Source of the DNA: an uncultured Lachnospiraceae bacterium
GTDB lineage: Bacteria; Bacillota; Clostridia; Lachnospirales; Lachnospiraceae
DNA length: 5,033 bases
Reading direction: 5' to 3'
Assembly: GCA_947591115.1 (NCBI GenBank)
Contig: CANQCX010000145.1
Coordinates: 1-5,033 of the forward strand
Part shown: positions 1 to 4,951 of the stretch, piece after piece
Position numbering within the stretch: position 1 is the first letter of the stretch
How the letters are laid out: every line of letters starts with the position of its first letter
Notes under the pieces: generated by a model
What the model was told of the DNA's origin: nothing
Seen by the model: only the letters and a program-made list of their open reading frames with translations
The model's database searches: none
Program-made: the position numbers and the translations under genes

Positions 1-899
1 GGAACGGTTTCCGATACGTCGGGGATCAGATTAAAATGATAATAAGCGTCTCCATTTTCGATGTAAACAGCCGGATCCTCAATGACCGAACCCTCTACCA
101 TTTTCTCCGAAAAGCTAAGCGTAAGATCCGGTCCGATCGAGATCATCGTCTGCGTTTTTGACAGTTGGCTGTCTACGGTTTGCTCCGGATAGATCTGGTG
201 CCATGTTTTGTTGAGCCATACGCTTTTCCACTCCTTGTAGCCGTAAGGATCAAAAACACTGGCGCCGCCCTTTGCGGTATAGCGGTTCGTTTTCAGATCC
301 AGATAATAATACTCCTCCTCTCCTTCGTTATTCTGCACATAGACCTCGGTTGCCGGTATGTAACCCTCCGGTACCTGATAATAAAACAATCCGGTGCTTG
401 GGCAGAATAAATAGCGTACGATCGTGGAGGAGGTCATTTCCTCATAGTCCATATCGTTTACTATATATACGGATAATGCGTTCCAGCAGGAATCAATATT
501 GTATGTATAGTCCATCCCGTTATATCCGAAAAAGACATATTCGTAGTCCGAAGCCAGATCCTCATTTCCGGCAACATAGTACTGATCAAGATTATCCATA
601 TCCAGCTTATCAAAGCTGCCGGTGGTAAAACTCCTTAAGATCAGATAATCCAGATTGCTTTCCTGCACGACATCCGCCGCCAAATCCGCTCTGTCATAGC
701 CGGTGTTGAGATGATCCAGCAGATATGCCGAATAATTATAGGCGATCTGTTTATATCCGTTTTCCAATACGATTTTATGCTCCGAATGTCCGCCAAACAA
801 CTGGATTACCATGATACAGGCAGCGCTGCCCAGCAGGCTGAAAACGCACAATACCATCGCAATTCCTTTTGCCGCTATTCCGTATCTGAATTTTTTCAT
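1..899 (-). CDS. Sensor histidine kinase, N-terminal part (runs off the left edge)
   Basis: Reading leftward from an ATG at 899-897, the frame is open for 299 codons to the window edge. The product begins MKKFRYGIAAKGIAMVLC. Residues about 12-35 form one hydrophobic membrane segment, and the remaining ~265 residues are a polar domain rich in Tyr and acidic residues, expected outside the cell. The second membrane segment, HAMP domain and kinase core (H-box, ATPase) are not in the window, so the kinase call rests on position: the gene starts one base after the stop of an OmpR-type regulator, with its GGAGAT ribosome binding site inside the regulator's last codons, implying translational coupling. 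I do not recognise a named sensory fold (no clear PAS, Cache or CHASE signature by eye), and the ligand cannot be inferred. A membrane protein other than a kinase is possible but less likely. The extracytoplasmic domain is longer than that of simple VanS-like kinases. Confidence 0.75.
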   Translation of the reverse strand, partial: MKKFRYGIAAKGIAMVLCVFSLLGSAACIMVIQLFGGHSEHKIVLENGYKQIAYNYSAYLLDHLNTGYDRADLAADVVQESNLDYLILRSFTTGSFDKLDMDNLDQYYVAGNEDLASDYEYVFFGYNGMDYTYNIDSCWNALSVYIVNDMDYEEMTSSTIVRYLFCPSTGLFYYQVPEGYIPATEVYVQNNEGEEEYYYLDLKTNRYTAKGGASVFDPYGYKEWKSVWLNKTWHQIYPEQTVDSQLSKTQTMISIGPDLTLSFSEKMVEGSVIEDPAVYIENGDAYYHFNLIPDVSETV

Positions 900-900
900 A

Positions 901-1590
901 TCAATCTCCTTCCATTTTATAACCGCGTCCCCATACGACTTTCAGATAACGCGGATCCGCAGGGTTTACTTCGATTTTTTCACGCAGGTGGCGAATATGC
1001 ACCGCTACGGTATTTTCACTGCCGTAGGGACAATTCTTCCAGACATTTTCATAGATCTGATTGGGCGAAAATACTTCCCCTTGATGCTGCATCAACAGTT
1101 TTAAAATATCATATTCCGTACGTGTCAGGTTGACGGGATCCCCGTCCAGCGTGACCATTTTGGATTTATCGTCCAGTTCGATCCCTCCTATTTTGATGAC
1201 GCTGGCATCTTTTACCCCGCTTCCCAGCTGCATATAGCGGCGTATCTGGGATCGGACTCTGGCCTGAAGCTCGACCGGATTAAACGGCTTGGTAACGTAA
1301 TCGTCCGCGCCTACGGTTAATCCCAGCACCTTGTCCGTATCTTCTCCCTTTGCCGTCAGAAGAATGATCGGTACATTGCTGAATTCCCGTATTTTTGTCA
1401 TTGTCTGTATTCCGTCCATCTGCGGCATCATAATGTCCAGCAGTACCAGATGAATCTCGCTGCTGCCGATGATCTGAAGCGCTTCTTTTCCGTTGTAAGC
1501 CTCAAACACCTGATATCCGTCGCTCATCAAATAAATCTTGAGCGCGGACACAATATCCTTTTCGTCGTCGCAAACCAATATGTTGTACAT
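901..1590 (-). CDS. OmpR/PhoB-family response regulator, VanR-like
   Basis: This 229-residue protein is full length for the family. The receiver domain (residues ~1-120) carries every key residue: acidic pair D8-D9, phosphoacceptor D52 in LLDIMMPQMDG, switch T79 in LLTAK, and K101 in the GADDYVTKPF motif. The stretch GLTVGADDYVTKPFNPVELQAR resembles the VanR subgroup. After a short linker, residues ~130-227 form the winged-helix DNA-binding domain, with TRTEYDILKLL, the recognition-helix region NTVAVHIRHLREKIE and the C-terminal VWGRGYKME hairpin. It should be phosphorylated by the adjacent downstream kinase and act as a cytoplasmic transcription factor. The start is supported by GGAGG at 1600-1596, five bases before the ATG. 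A separate promoter and operator-like repeat lie upstream (1641-1704). The family assignment is secure; the regulon is unknown. Confidence 0.95.
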   Translation of the reverse strand: MYNILVCDDEKDIVSALKIYLMSDGYQVFEAYNGKEALQIIGSSEIHLVLLDIMMPQMDGIQTMTKIREFSNVPIILLTAKGEDTDKVLGLTVGADDYVTKPFNPVELQARVRSQIRRYMQLGSGVKDASVIKIGGIELDDKSKMVTLDGDPVNLTRTEYDILKLLMQHQGEVFSPNQIYENVWKNCPYGSENTVAVHIRHLREKIEVNPADPRYLKVVWGRGYKMEGD

Positions 1591-1614
1591 ATTTTCCTCC
1601 AGAAAATTTATTGT

Positions 1615-1654
1615 AAAATAAAAAACCGTTACTCTTTGATATTGTAACGGTTTT
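1615..1654 (-). terminator. Intrinsic terminator of the rsmA-GIY-YIG gene cluster
   Basis: An 11-bp perfect stem, AAAACCGTTAC at 1622-1632 paired with GTAACGGTTTT at 1644-1654, has an 11-base loop. On the minus strand the second arm runs straight into TTTTTTATTTT, as expected of a rho-independent terminator for leftward transcription. It lies 38 bases past the GIY-YIG stop codon and 25 bases before the response regulator start, so it separates the two transcription units. The plus-strand reading also ends in TTTTCTTATT, but no gene on that strand needs it. Confidence 0.85.
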
Positions 1655-1669
1655 CTTATTAAAATCCAA
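1641..1669 (-). promoter_or_regulatory. Candidate promoter of the two-component operon
   Basis: On the minus strand, TTGGAT (1669-1664; 3 of 6 to the sigma-A -35) is followed after exactly 17 bases by TACAAT (1646-1641; 5 of 6 to the -10). Transcription would start near 1634, leaving a leader of about 44 bases before the regulator's ATG. The -10 lies across the 5' arm and loop of the upstream terminator hairpin, so the new transcript would include only the 3' arm and would escape termination. The weak -35 would suit an activator-dependent promoter. This is inferred from the sequence match only. Confidence 0.5.
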
Positions 1670-1678
1670 CGTGGTAAT

Positions 1679-1704
1679 CTATTAAGATTTCATTAATATC
1701 TTAA
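1679..1704. promoter_or_regulatory. Palindrome and 11-bp direct repeat, possible response-regulator operator
   Basis: TTAAGAT (1682-1688) and ATCTTAA (1698-1704) form a 7-bp inverted repeat centred on the stop codon of the GIY-YIG gene. Within it, the minus strand reads TTAATGA, four bases, then TTAATAG, so two TTAAT half-sites start 11 bp apart (1696 and 1685). Tandem half-sites with about 11-bp spacing are the usual binding pattern of OmpR/PhoB regulators. The site lies 10-35 bp upstream of the candidate -35, a suitable place for autoactivation. It could instead be chance in an AT-rich stretch. Confidence 0.4.
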
Positions 1705-1962
1705 CGATACCTGCTCCGCCAGTTTTTGTTTTTCTTGATGACTTAGTTTTTTCAGGGAAGCTTCGCGGCTCATTGCTTCTTGTTTGGTTGCAAATTCCTC
1801 ATAATAGACCAATTCCACCGGAGTACGGCTTCTTGTATATTTTGCGCCTTTTCCGGTATTATGTGCTTTTATCCGTTCTTTTAGATGATTGGTCCAGCCG
1901 ATGTAATAACTTCCGTCCCTGCATCGGACCATATAGGTAAAATTCGCGCCTTTGTCCGCCAT
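1693..1962 (-). CDS. GIY-YIG domain protein, UPF0213 (YhbQ/YazA) type
   Basis: The 89-residue protein is essentially a single GIY-YIG nuclease-fold domain, the normal size for the UPF0213 group. The first signature strand is TYMVRC (9-14) and the second is YYIGWTNHL (19-27). R30 and H34 follow in the RIKAHNTGKGAKYT segment, and E67 in SREASLKKL is the expected metal-binding glutamate. The domain cleaves DNA in UvrC and homing endonucleases, and small stand-alone members are thought to act in DNA or nucleic-acid maintenance, but the substrate here is unknown. The start is supported by GGAAGGA about six bases upstream. It sits 23 bases after the LytM-like gene with no terminator between and is the last gene before the terminator at 1615-1654, so it is probably the end of the rsmA-containing operon. 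No signal peptide; cytoplasmic. Confidence 0.92.
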   Translation of the reverse strand: MADKGANFTYMVRCRDGSYYIGWTNHLKERIKAHNTGKGAKYTRSRTPVELVYYEEFATKQEAMSREASLKKLSHQEKQKLAEQVSLRY

Positions 1963-1985
1963 TTTTGTTCCTTCCCGAATTGTTT

Positions 1986-2717
1986 TTACTGGAAATAATC
2001 CAGCGGGTTGACCGGCTTTCCGTCCTTGAGCAGCTCAAAATACAAATTGCTTCCCTCTACCGAGAAATACTTGGTCGGTTCGCTTACATATCCGATTACC
2101 TGACCGGCTTCTACCATGTCGCCCACTTCAAAATTTACTTCTTTTAACTGGCCGTAAACAGCGGAATAGCCATCGCCCAAATCCTCCGTTACCGTACAGC
2201 CGGTAACCTCATTGGTAGAGATATCGGTAATTTTTCCCTTCGCTGCCAGATAAACTTTGCTGTTGACGTCGCCGCCAATTACAATTGCCGGGTTATACTG
2301 ATACTGATCCAGCGTCGGAAAATAAATGGACGAATCCATACTGTAATTTAAAATAACATTGCCCTCCAGCGGCCAGACTAATTCCTGTCCTTCTTCAAAA
2401 TGCAGACTTTCCTCCGCGATCGTCTGCTGCACCGGCTCCTCCGGCTCTTTTGGGGTTTCCTGTTCTACGCTTGGCTGGGTTTCTTGTTCGGTCTTCGTAT
2501 CTTCGACCGTCTTTTTCGTTTCCTTTGGCGGCACTACACTGGAAACCTTTTCTGCGGTTTCTTCCTCTTTTTCCGTAGAAATCTGGATTTCCTGCTTCGC
2601 CAGCCGCTTTTCGTCCTCTCTTCTTTCCTGCGCTTTTTCCGTTGCATATACGCTTGCAAAGCCGATCACGCCTGCCGCCAGACATGCAACCGTTGCAATA
2701 TATTGATTCTTCTTCAT
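1986..2717 (-). CDS. Membrane-anchored degenerate LytM/M23 (SpoIIQ-like) protein
   Basis: This is a 243-residue protein with a short basic N-terminus, one hydrophobic segment (residues ~7-25) and a long Glu/Lys/Thr/Pro-rich linker (~27-105) that should span the wall-proximal space. A LytM/peptidase M23 beta-domain follows at ~112-243. Its landmarks are VWPLEGNVILNYS, VYLAAKGKITDI, GDGYSAVYGQL, VGDMVEAGQVIGYV and LYFELLKDGKPVNPLDYF. The zinc ligands are gone: the H-x3-D site reads N142-PAI-V146, the H-x-H site reads N224-L-Y226, and the only histidine in the protein (H106) lies in the linker. It should therefore not be a canonical peptidoglycan endopeptidase. By analogy with SpoIIQ or other inactive LytM factors it may be structural or regulatory, for example in sporulation or division; that role is inferred. 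The start is fixed by GGAGGAAA at 2731-2724, six bases upstream. It lies 57 bases after rsmA. Confidence 0.88.
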   Translation of the reverse strand: MKKNQYIATVACLAAGVIGFASVYATEKAQERREDEKRLAKQEIQISTEKEEETAEKVSSVVPPKETKKTVEDTKTEQETQPSVEQETPKEPEEPVQQTIAEESLHFEEGQELVWPLEGNVILNYSMDSSIYFPTLDQYQYNPAIVIGGDVNSKVYLAAKGKITDISTNEVTGCTVTEDLGDGYSAVYGQLKEVNFEVGDMVEAGQVIGYVSEPTKYFSVEGSNLYFELLKDGKPVNPLDYFQ

Positions 2718-2732
2718 AGGGCATTTCCTCCA

Positions 2733-2755
2733 TTGTCAAAATTTATCTTTGACAA
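2733..2755. other. Hairpin just upstream of the LytM-like gene's ribosome binding site
   Basis: TTGTCAAA (2733-2740) and TTTGACAA (2748-2755) form a perfect 8-bp inverted repeat with a seven-base loop. It lies in the 57-base gap between rsmA and the LytM-like gene, one base upstream of the GGAGG. In leftward RNA it is followed by ATGGAGG rather than a U-tract, so it is not a standard terminator. It could tune translation, protect an RNA end after processing, or be a protein-binding operator. The hairpin is plain in the sequence; the role is inferred. Confidence 0.45.
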
Positions 2756-2774
2756 CAGTATTGCCGCCCCGAAA

Positions 2775-3650
2775 TTATTTTATGCAGATTTTATTCTGGA
2801 TTCTATTGCTTAATTCGGCAAATTGTTCTAATGTGAGCGTCTCGCCCCTGACATTGACAGGCAGTCCGAGCGACTGAATACAGGACTCGATCTCCTCTTT
2901 TTCCAAAGAAAACTGCGAAAAATTATGCAGTCCGTTTGCCAGCGTTTTCCTCCGCTGATTAAAAGACGCGCGGATCACGCGAAACATCAACGCTTCATCG
3001 TTTACCTGAACCGGCGGTTTTTCATGGCGCGTCAGCCGGACAACCGTACTTCCCACCTTCGGCTGCGGCATAAAACAGCTTGGCGGAACCTGCACGATGA
3101 TTTCCGGACGGCTGTAATACTGCACCGCCAGCGACAGGGCGCCGTAATCCTTTGTTCCCGGGCCGACGACCATACGGTCGGCAACTTCTTTTTGTACCAT
3201 AACCGTAATGTTTGCAAACGGGAGCCGGCTTTCCAAAATCCGCATCAAAATCGGCGTCGTGATATAATACGGAAGATTTGCCACGACTTTTATCGGCCGT
3301 CCGGAATTTTTTTCTTCTGCCAGCCGGCTGATATCCGTTTTTAAGATATCTTCGTTCCGTATTTCCACGTTGTCATATTCCTGAAGCGTTTCCTGAAGGA
3401 TCGGAATCAGGTTTGCATCGATTTCCACTGCTGCCACTTCTTTCGCCGCTTCGCACAAATACTGCGTCATCGTACCGATCCCCGGTCCGATCTCCAATAC
3501 AAAATCGTCCTTCGTAATCTGCGCTGCGTCAACGATCCTCTCCAGAATTCGGGTGTCGATCAAAAAATTCTGTCCGTATTTCTTTTGAAACTGAAAATGA
3601 TATTTTTGCAGTACCTCAATCGTTTTCTTTGGATTTCCAAGCGCCGCCAT
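2775..3650 (-). CDS. rsmA: 16S rRNA (adenine-1518/1519 N6)-dimethyltransferase RsmA
   Basis: RsmA (KsgA) uses S-adenosylmethionine to dimethylate two adjacent adenines in helix 45 of 16S rRNA during late 30S assembly; loss of this activity gives kasugamycin resistance in characterised bacteria. The 291-residue length is normal. Visible motifs are KKYGQNFLID near residues 23-32, SAM-binding motif I EIGPGIGTMT at 53-62, the acidic ribose-binding E76-I-D78, NEDIL at 99-103, and the catalytic motif IV NLPYYITTP at 125-133. The rRNA-binding C-terminal domain includes PQPKVGSTVVRL, FNQRRKTLANGL and GETLTLEQFAELSN. The start is supported by AGGAGGAA, which overlaps the TAG stop of the preceding gene, with nine bases between stop and ATG, suggesting coupled translation. 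It is cytoplasmic. The usual firmicute neighbour rnmV (RNase M5) is not seen in the window. Confidence 0.97.
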   Translation of the reverse strand: MAALGNPKKTIEVLQKYHFQFQKKYGQNFLIDTRILERIVDAAQITKDDFVLEIGPGIGTMTQYLCEAAKEVAAVEIDANLIPILQETLQEYDNVEIRNEDILKTDISRLAEEKNSGRPIKVVANLPYYITTPILMRILESRLPFANITVMVQKEVADRMVVGPGTKDYGALSLAVQYYSRPEIIVQVPPSCFMPQPKVGSTVVRLTRHEKPPVQVNDEALMFRVIRASFNQRRKTLANGLHNFSQFSLEKEEIESCIQSLGLPVNVRGETLTLEQFAELSNRIQNKICIK

Positions 3651-3659
3651 GCGTTCCTC

Positions 3660-4070
3660 CTAGTTTCTTTTGGCAAATCGGTCGTCAAACAGCCGCAGCA
3701 AAAATTCCCGATAAAGTCTCTGATATTCTTCATGGAACGCGTCCGCCACATGAACGTCCTTCCCCGCAAGCTGCGCCTCCTCATACAATGCAAACGCCGT
3801 TTCATATAACTGCGGGTTCTTTTCGTAAAACGCCTCGGTTAAGGTGTCCTGAAACGTAAATTCCGCTGTCTGCGACAGGTTTTCCATAAAATCCTCCCGC
3901 GAGAGCTTCCCGTTTTCCTCATAATCCGACAGAAAAATCCGATTTTCAACCGAGGCTGCAAACGCTTCATATTCCGCTTTTACATCCTCATAGGTAAGCG
4001 GAATGTAATTTTCCTGCCAATATCGGTCAAATGTTTCTTTATTCGGAAATCTTTCAAAAATTTCTTCCAT
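3660..4070 (-). CDS. Hypothetical acidic protein, first gene of the rsmA cluster
   Basis: I do not recognise this 136-residue protein. It is rich in Glu, Asp, Phe and Tyr, has no cysteine, no signal peptide and no hydrophobic membrane segment, and looks largely alpha-helical. Examples are YEDVKAEYEAFAASVENR (~27-44) and the C-terminal FHEEYQRLYREFLLRLFDDR. A soluble cytoplasmic protein is likely. It is probably a real gene: the frame is long and intact, its TAG stop abuts the rsmA ribosome binding site nine bases before the rsmA ATG, and it starts in a divergent promoter region. The ribosome binding site is only fair (AGGA about ten bases upstream, with GGAAAGG further off), so translation may be modest. 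The start at 4070 is the first ATG in frame after the intergenic region. Its position suggests co-expression with rRNA maturation, but no function should be inferred from that alone. Confidence 0.75.
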   Translation of the reverse strand: MEEIFERFPNKETFDRYWQENYIPLTYEDVKAEYEAFAASVENRIFLSDYEENGKLSREDFMENLSQTAEFTFQDTLTEAFYEKNPQLYETAFALYEEAQLAGKDVHVADAFHEEYQRLYREFLLRLFDDRFAKRN

Positions 4071-4105
4071 GATGCGTATCCTGCCTTTCCTTATCCCCCG
4101 AAAAC

Positions 4106-4114
4106 TGTTATAAT
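4106..4114 (+). promoter_or_regulatory. Extended -10 promoter of the AIM24-family gene
   Basis: TGTTATAAT at 4106-4114 is a perfect extended -10 (TGn followed by TATAAT). No good -35 sits at 16-18 bases (the region reads TTTCCT or similar), which is tolerated by extended -10 promoters. The start point would be near 4121, some 25 bases before the ATG. The 75-base gap (4071-4145) must also hold the leftward promoter of the rsmA cluster. A TATAAC on the minus strand around 4112-4107 overlaps this element, but I see no convincing -35 for it. Confidence 0.6.
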
Positions 4115-4145
4115 AAATATTATTTTTAAAGGAGGTTAGTTATCT

Positions 4146-4826
4146 ATGAATTATTCAATTGAAGGAGAACCGTTACCGGTCGTTATCTGCAATGTGGAAA
4201 ACGGCGAAACCATGATTACCGAGAAGGGCGCCATGTCATGGATGTCTCCGAATATGAAGATGGAAACCACGTCCAATGGCGGCATCGGAAAAATGATCGG
4301 CCGCGCTTTTTCCGGAGAAAGCATGTTTGTCAACCGCTATACCGCAGTGGGCGGAAACGGCACGATCGCATTTGCCTCCAGCTTTCCGGGTTCCATCCGC
4401 GCGTTTGAAATCGCTCCGGGACAGGAAATTGTTGCGCAAAAATCCGCGTTTCTGGCTTCCGCCGACACTGTAGAGCTTTCCGTTTTCTTCCAGAAGAAAG
4501 CCGGAGCTGGCTTCTTCGGCGGCGAAGGTTTCATCATGCAGAAGCTTTCCGGAACCGGTACCGCTTTTCTGGAATTTGACGGCTACATCAAAGAATACGA
4601 ACTTACCGCCGGACAGCAGATCATCGTTGACACCGGTTATTTGGCCGCTATGACGCCGACCTGCTCGATTTCCATCCAGTCCGTTCCGGGACTGAAAAAC
4701 ATGTTCTTCGGAGGCGAAGGACTGTTCAATACCGTTATTTCCGGTCCGGGAAAAGTCTGGCTGCAGACCATGCCGATCTCGCAGATGGCGGGAGCGCTGG
4801 TTCCGTTCCTTCCGGCAGGAAAATAA
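4146..4826 (+). CDS. AIM24 family protein (TIGR00266, DUF124)
   Basis: This 226-residue protein has the length and glycine-rich beta-strand pattern of the TIGR00266/AIM24 family, which folds as a beta-helix barrel. Markers include the N-terminal ITEKGAMSWMSPNMKMET (24-41), GGIGKMIGRAFSGESMFVNRYTA (45-67, fitting the usual glycine-rich loop), and IAFASSFPGSIRAFEI. Two matching segments begin FFGGEG (123-128 and 187-192); each continues to SGTG or SGPG and then a hydrophobic strand, reflecting internal duplication. No signal peptide, membrane segment or catalytic motif is visible. The bacterial function is not well established; the name comes from a yeast mitochondrial inner-membrane biogenesis factor, and I do not assign a role. 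The start is fixed by AAGGAGG about ten bases upstream. It is the only complete rightward gene here, divergent from the rsmA cluster and convergent with tatD. Confidence 0.93.
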   Translation: MNYSIEGEPLPVVICNVENGETMITEKGAMSWMSPNMKMETTSNGGIGKMIGRAFSGESMFVNRYTAVGGNGTIAFASSFPGSIRAFEIAPGQEIVAQKSAFLASADTVELSVFFQKKAGAGFFGGEGFIMQKLSGTGTAFLEFDGYIKEYELTAGQQIIVDTGYLAAMTPTCSISIQSVPGLKNMFFGGEGLFNTVISGPGKVWLQTMPISQMAGALVPFLPAGK

Positions 4827-4840
4827 AACGCCGTTCCGGA

Positions 4841-4864
4841 ATAAAAAATCCGGCAGACCGGATT
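4841..4864 (-). terminator. Intrinsic terminator for the leftward tatD transcript
   Basis: AATCCGG (4847-4853) pairs with CCGGATT (4858-4864) around a CAGA loop. On the minus strand the second arm continues into TTTTTTATT, a good rho-independent terminator for transcription arriving from tatD. On the plus strand the stem is followed by CTTCGCGC, so it is a weak terminator for the AIM24-family gene. An additional CCGGA at 4836-4840 could pair alternatively with TCCGG at 4849-4853. Confidence 0.75.
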
Positions 4865-4868
4865 CTTC

Positions 4869-4918
4869 GCGCGCTCGCGGAATTGCAAAGCAATCACTTT
4901 CTTCTCCGCGAGGCGCGC
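4869..4918. repeat. GC-rich nested palindrome between convergent genes
   Basis: CTCGCGGA (4874-4881) pairs with TCCGCGAG (4905-4912). Past a single bulged G (4913), GCGCG (4869-4873) pairs with CGCGC (4914-4918), giving a 13-bp stem. Inside it, ATTGC (4882-4886) pairs with GCAAT (4890-4894) around AAA, and ten pyrimidine-rich bases remain unpaired on one side. The element is much richer in GC than its surroundings and has no T-tract, so it is not an ordinary terminator. It resembles a dispersed intergenic palindromic element or a structured RNA 3' end. The structure is visible; the repeat status is inferred and untested. Confidence 0.6.
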
Positions 4919-4951
4919 ATCCGTCGGCGCATAAAGCGGTTACTCTTCTTT

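Noticed and set aside
272..628. Plus-strand open frame of 118 codons opposite the sensor kinase gene
   Set aside because: It is antisense to a longer, well-supported frame, has no ribosome binding site, and its product has an Arg/Ser/Pro/Tyr-biased composition typical of shadows.
711..1133. Plus-strand frame of 140 codons opposite the regulator and sensor genes
   Set aside because: It spans the junction of two convincing minus-strand genes and shows no recognisable domain or ribosome binding site.
2395..2739. Minus-strand frame of 114 codons with an ATG upstream of the LytM-like start
   Set aside because: It overlaps the LytM-like gene in another frame; its Arg/Gly/Lys-rich product is the typical frame-shifted reading of the Glu/Lys-rich linker, and the GGAGG lies inside it rather than before it.
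2749..2778. Plus-strand TTGACA followed after 18 bases by AATTAT, a possible antisense promoter into rsmA
   Set aside because: The TTGACA is explained by the hairpin arm, the -10 matches only 4 of 6, and no rightward gene follows.
4512..4721. Near-identical 18-base DNA repeats (at 4512 and 4704) within the AIM24-family gene
   Set aside because: They encode the two FFGGEG motifs of the internally duplicated protein fold, so coding explains them and no separate DNA repeat is needed.
4637..4897. Minus-strand frame of 86 codons crossing the terminator and palindrome
   Set aside because: It reads through the tatD terminator hairpin and antisense to the AIM24-family gene, with no ribosome binding site or protein-like pattern.
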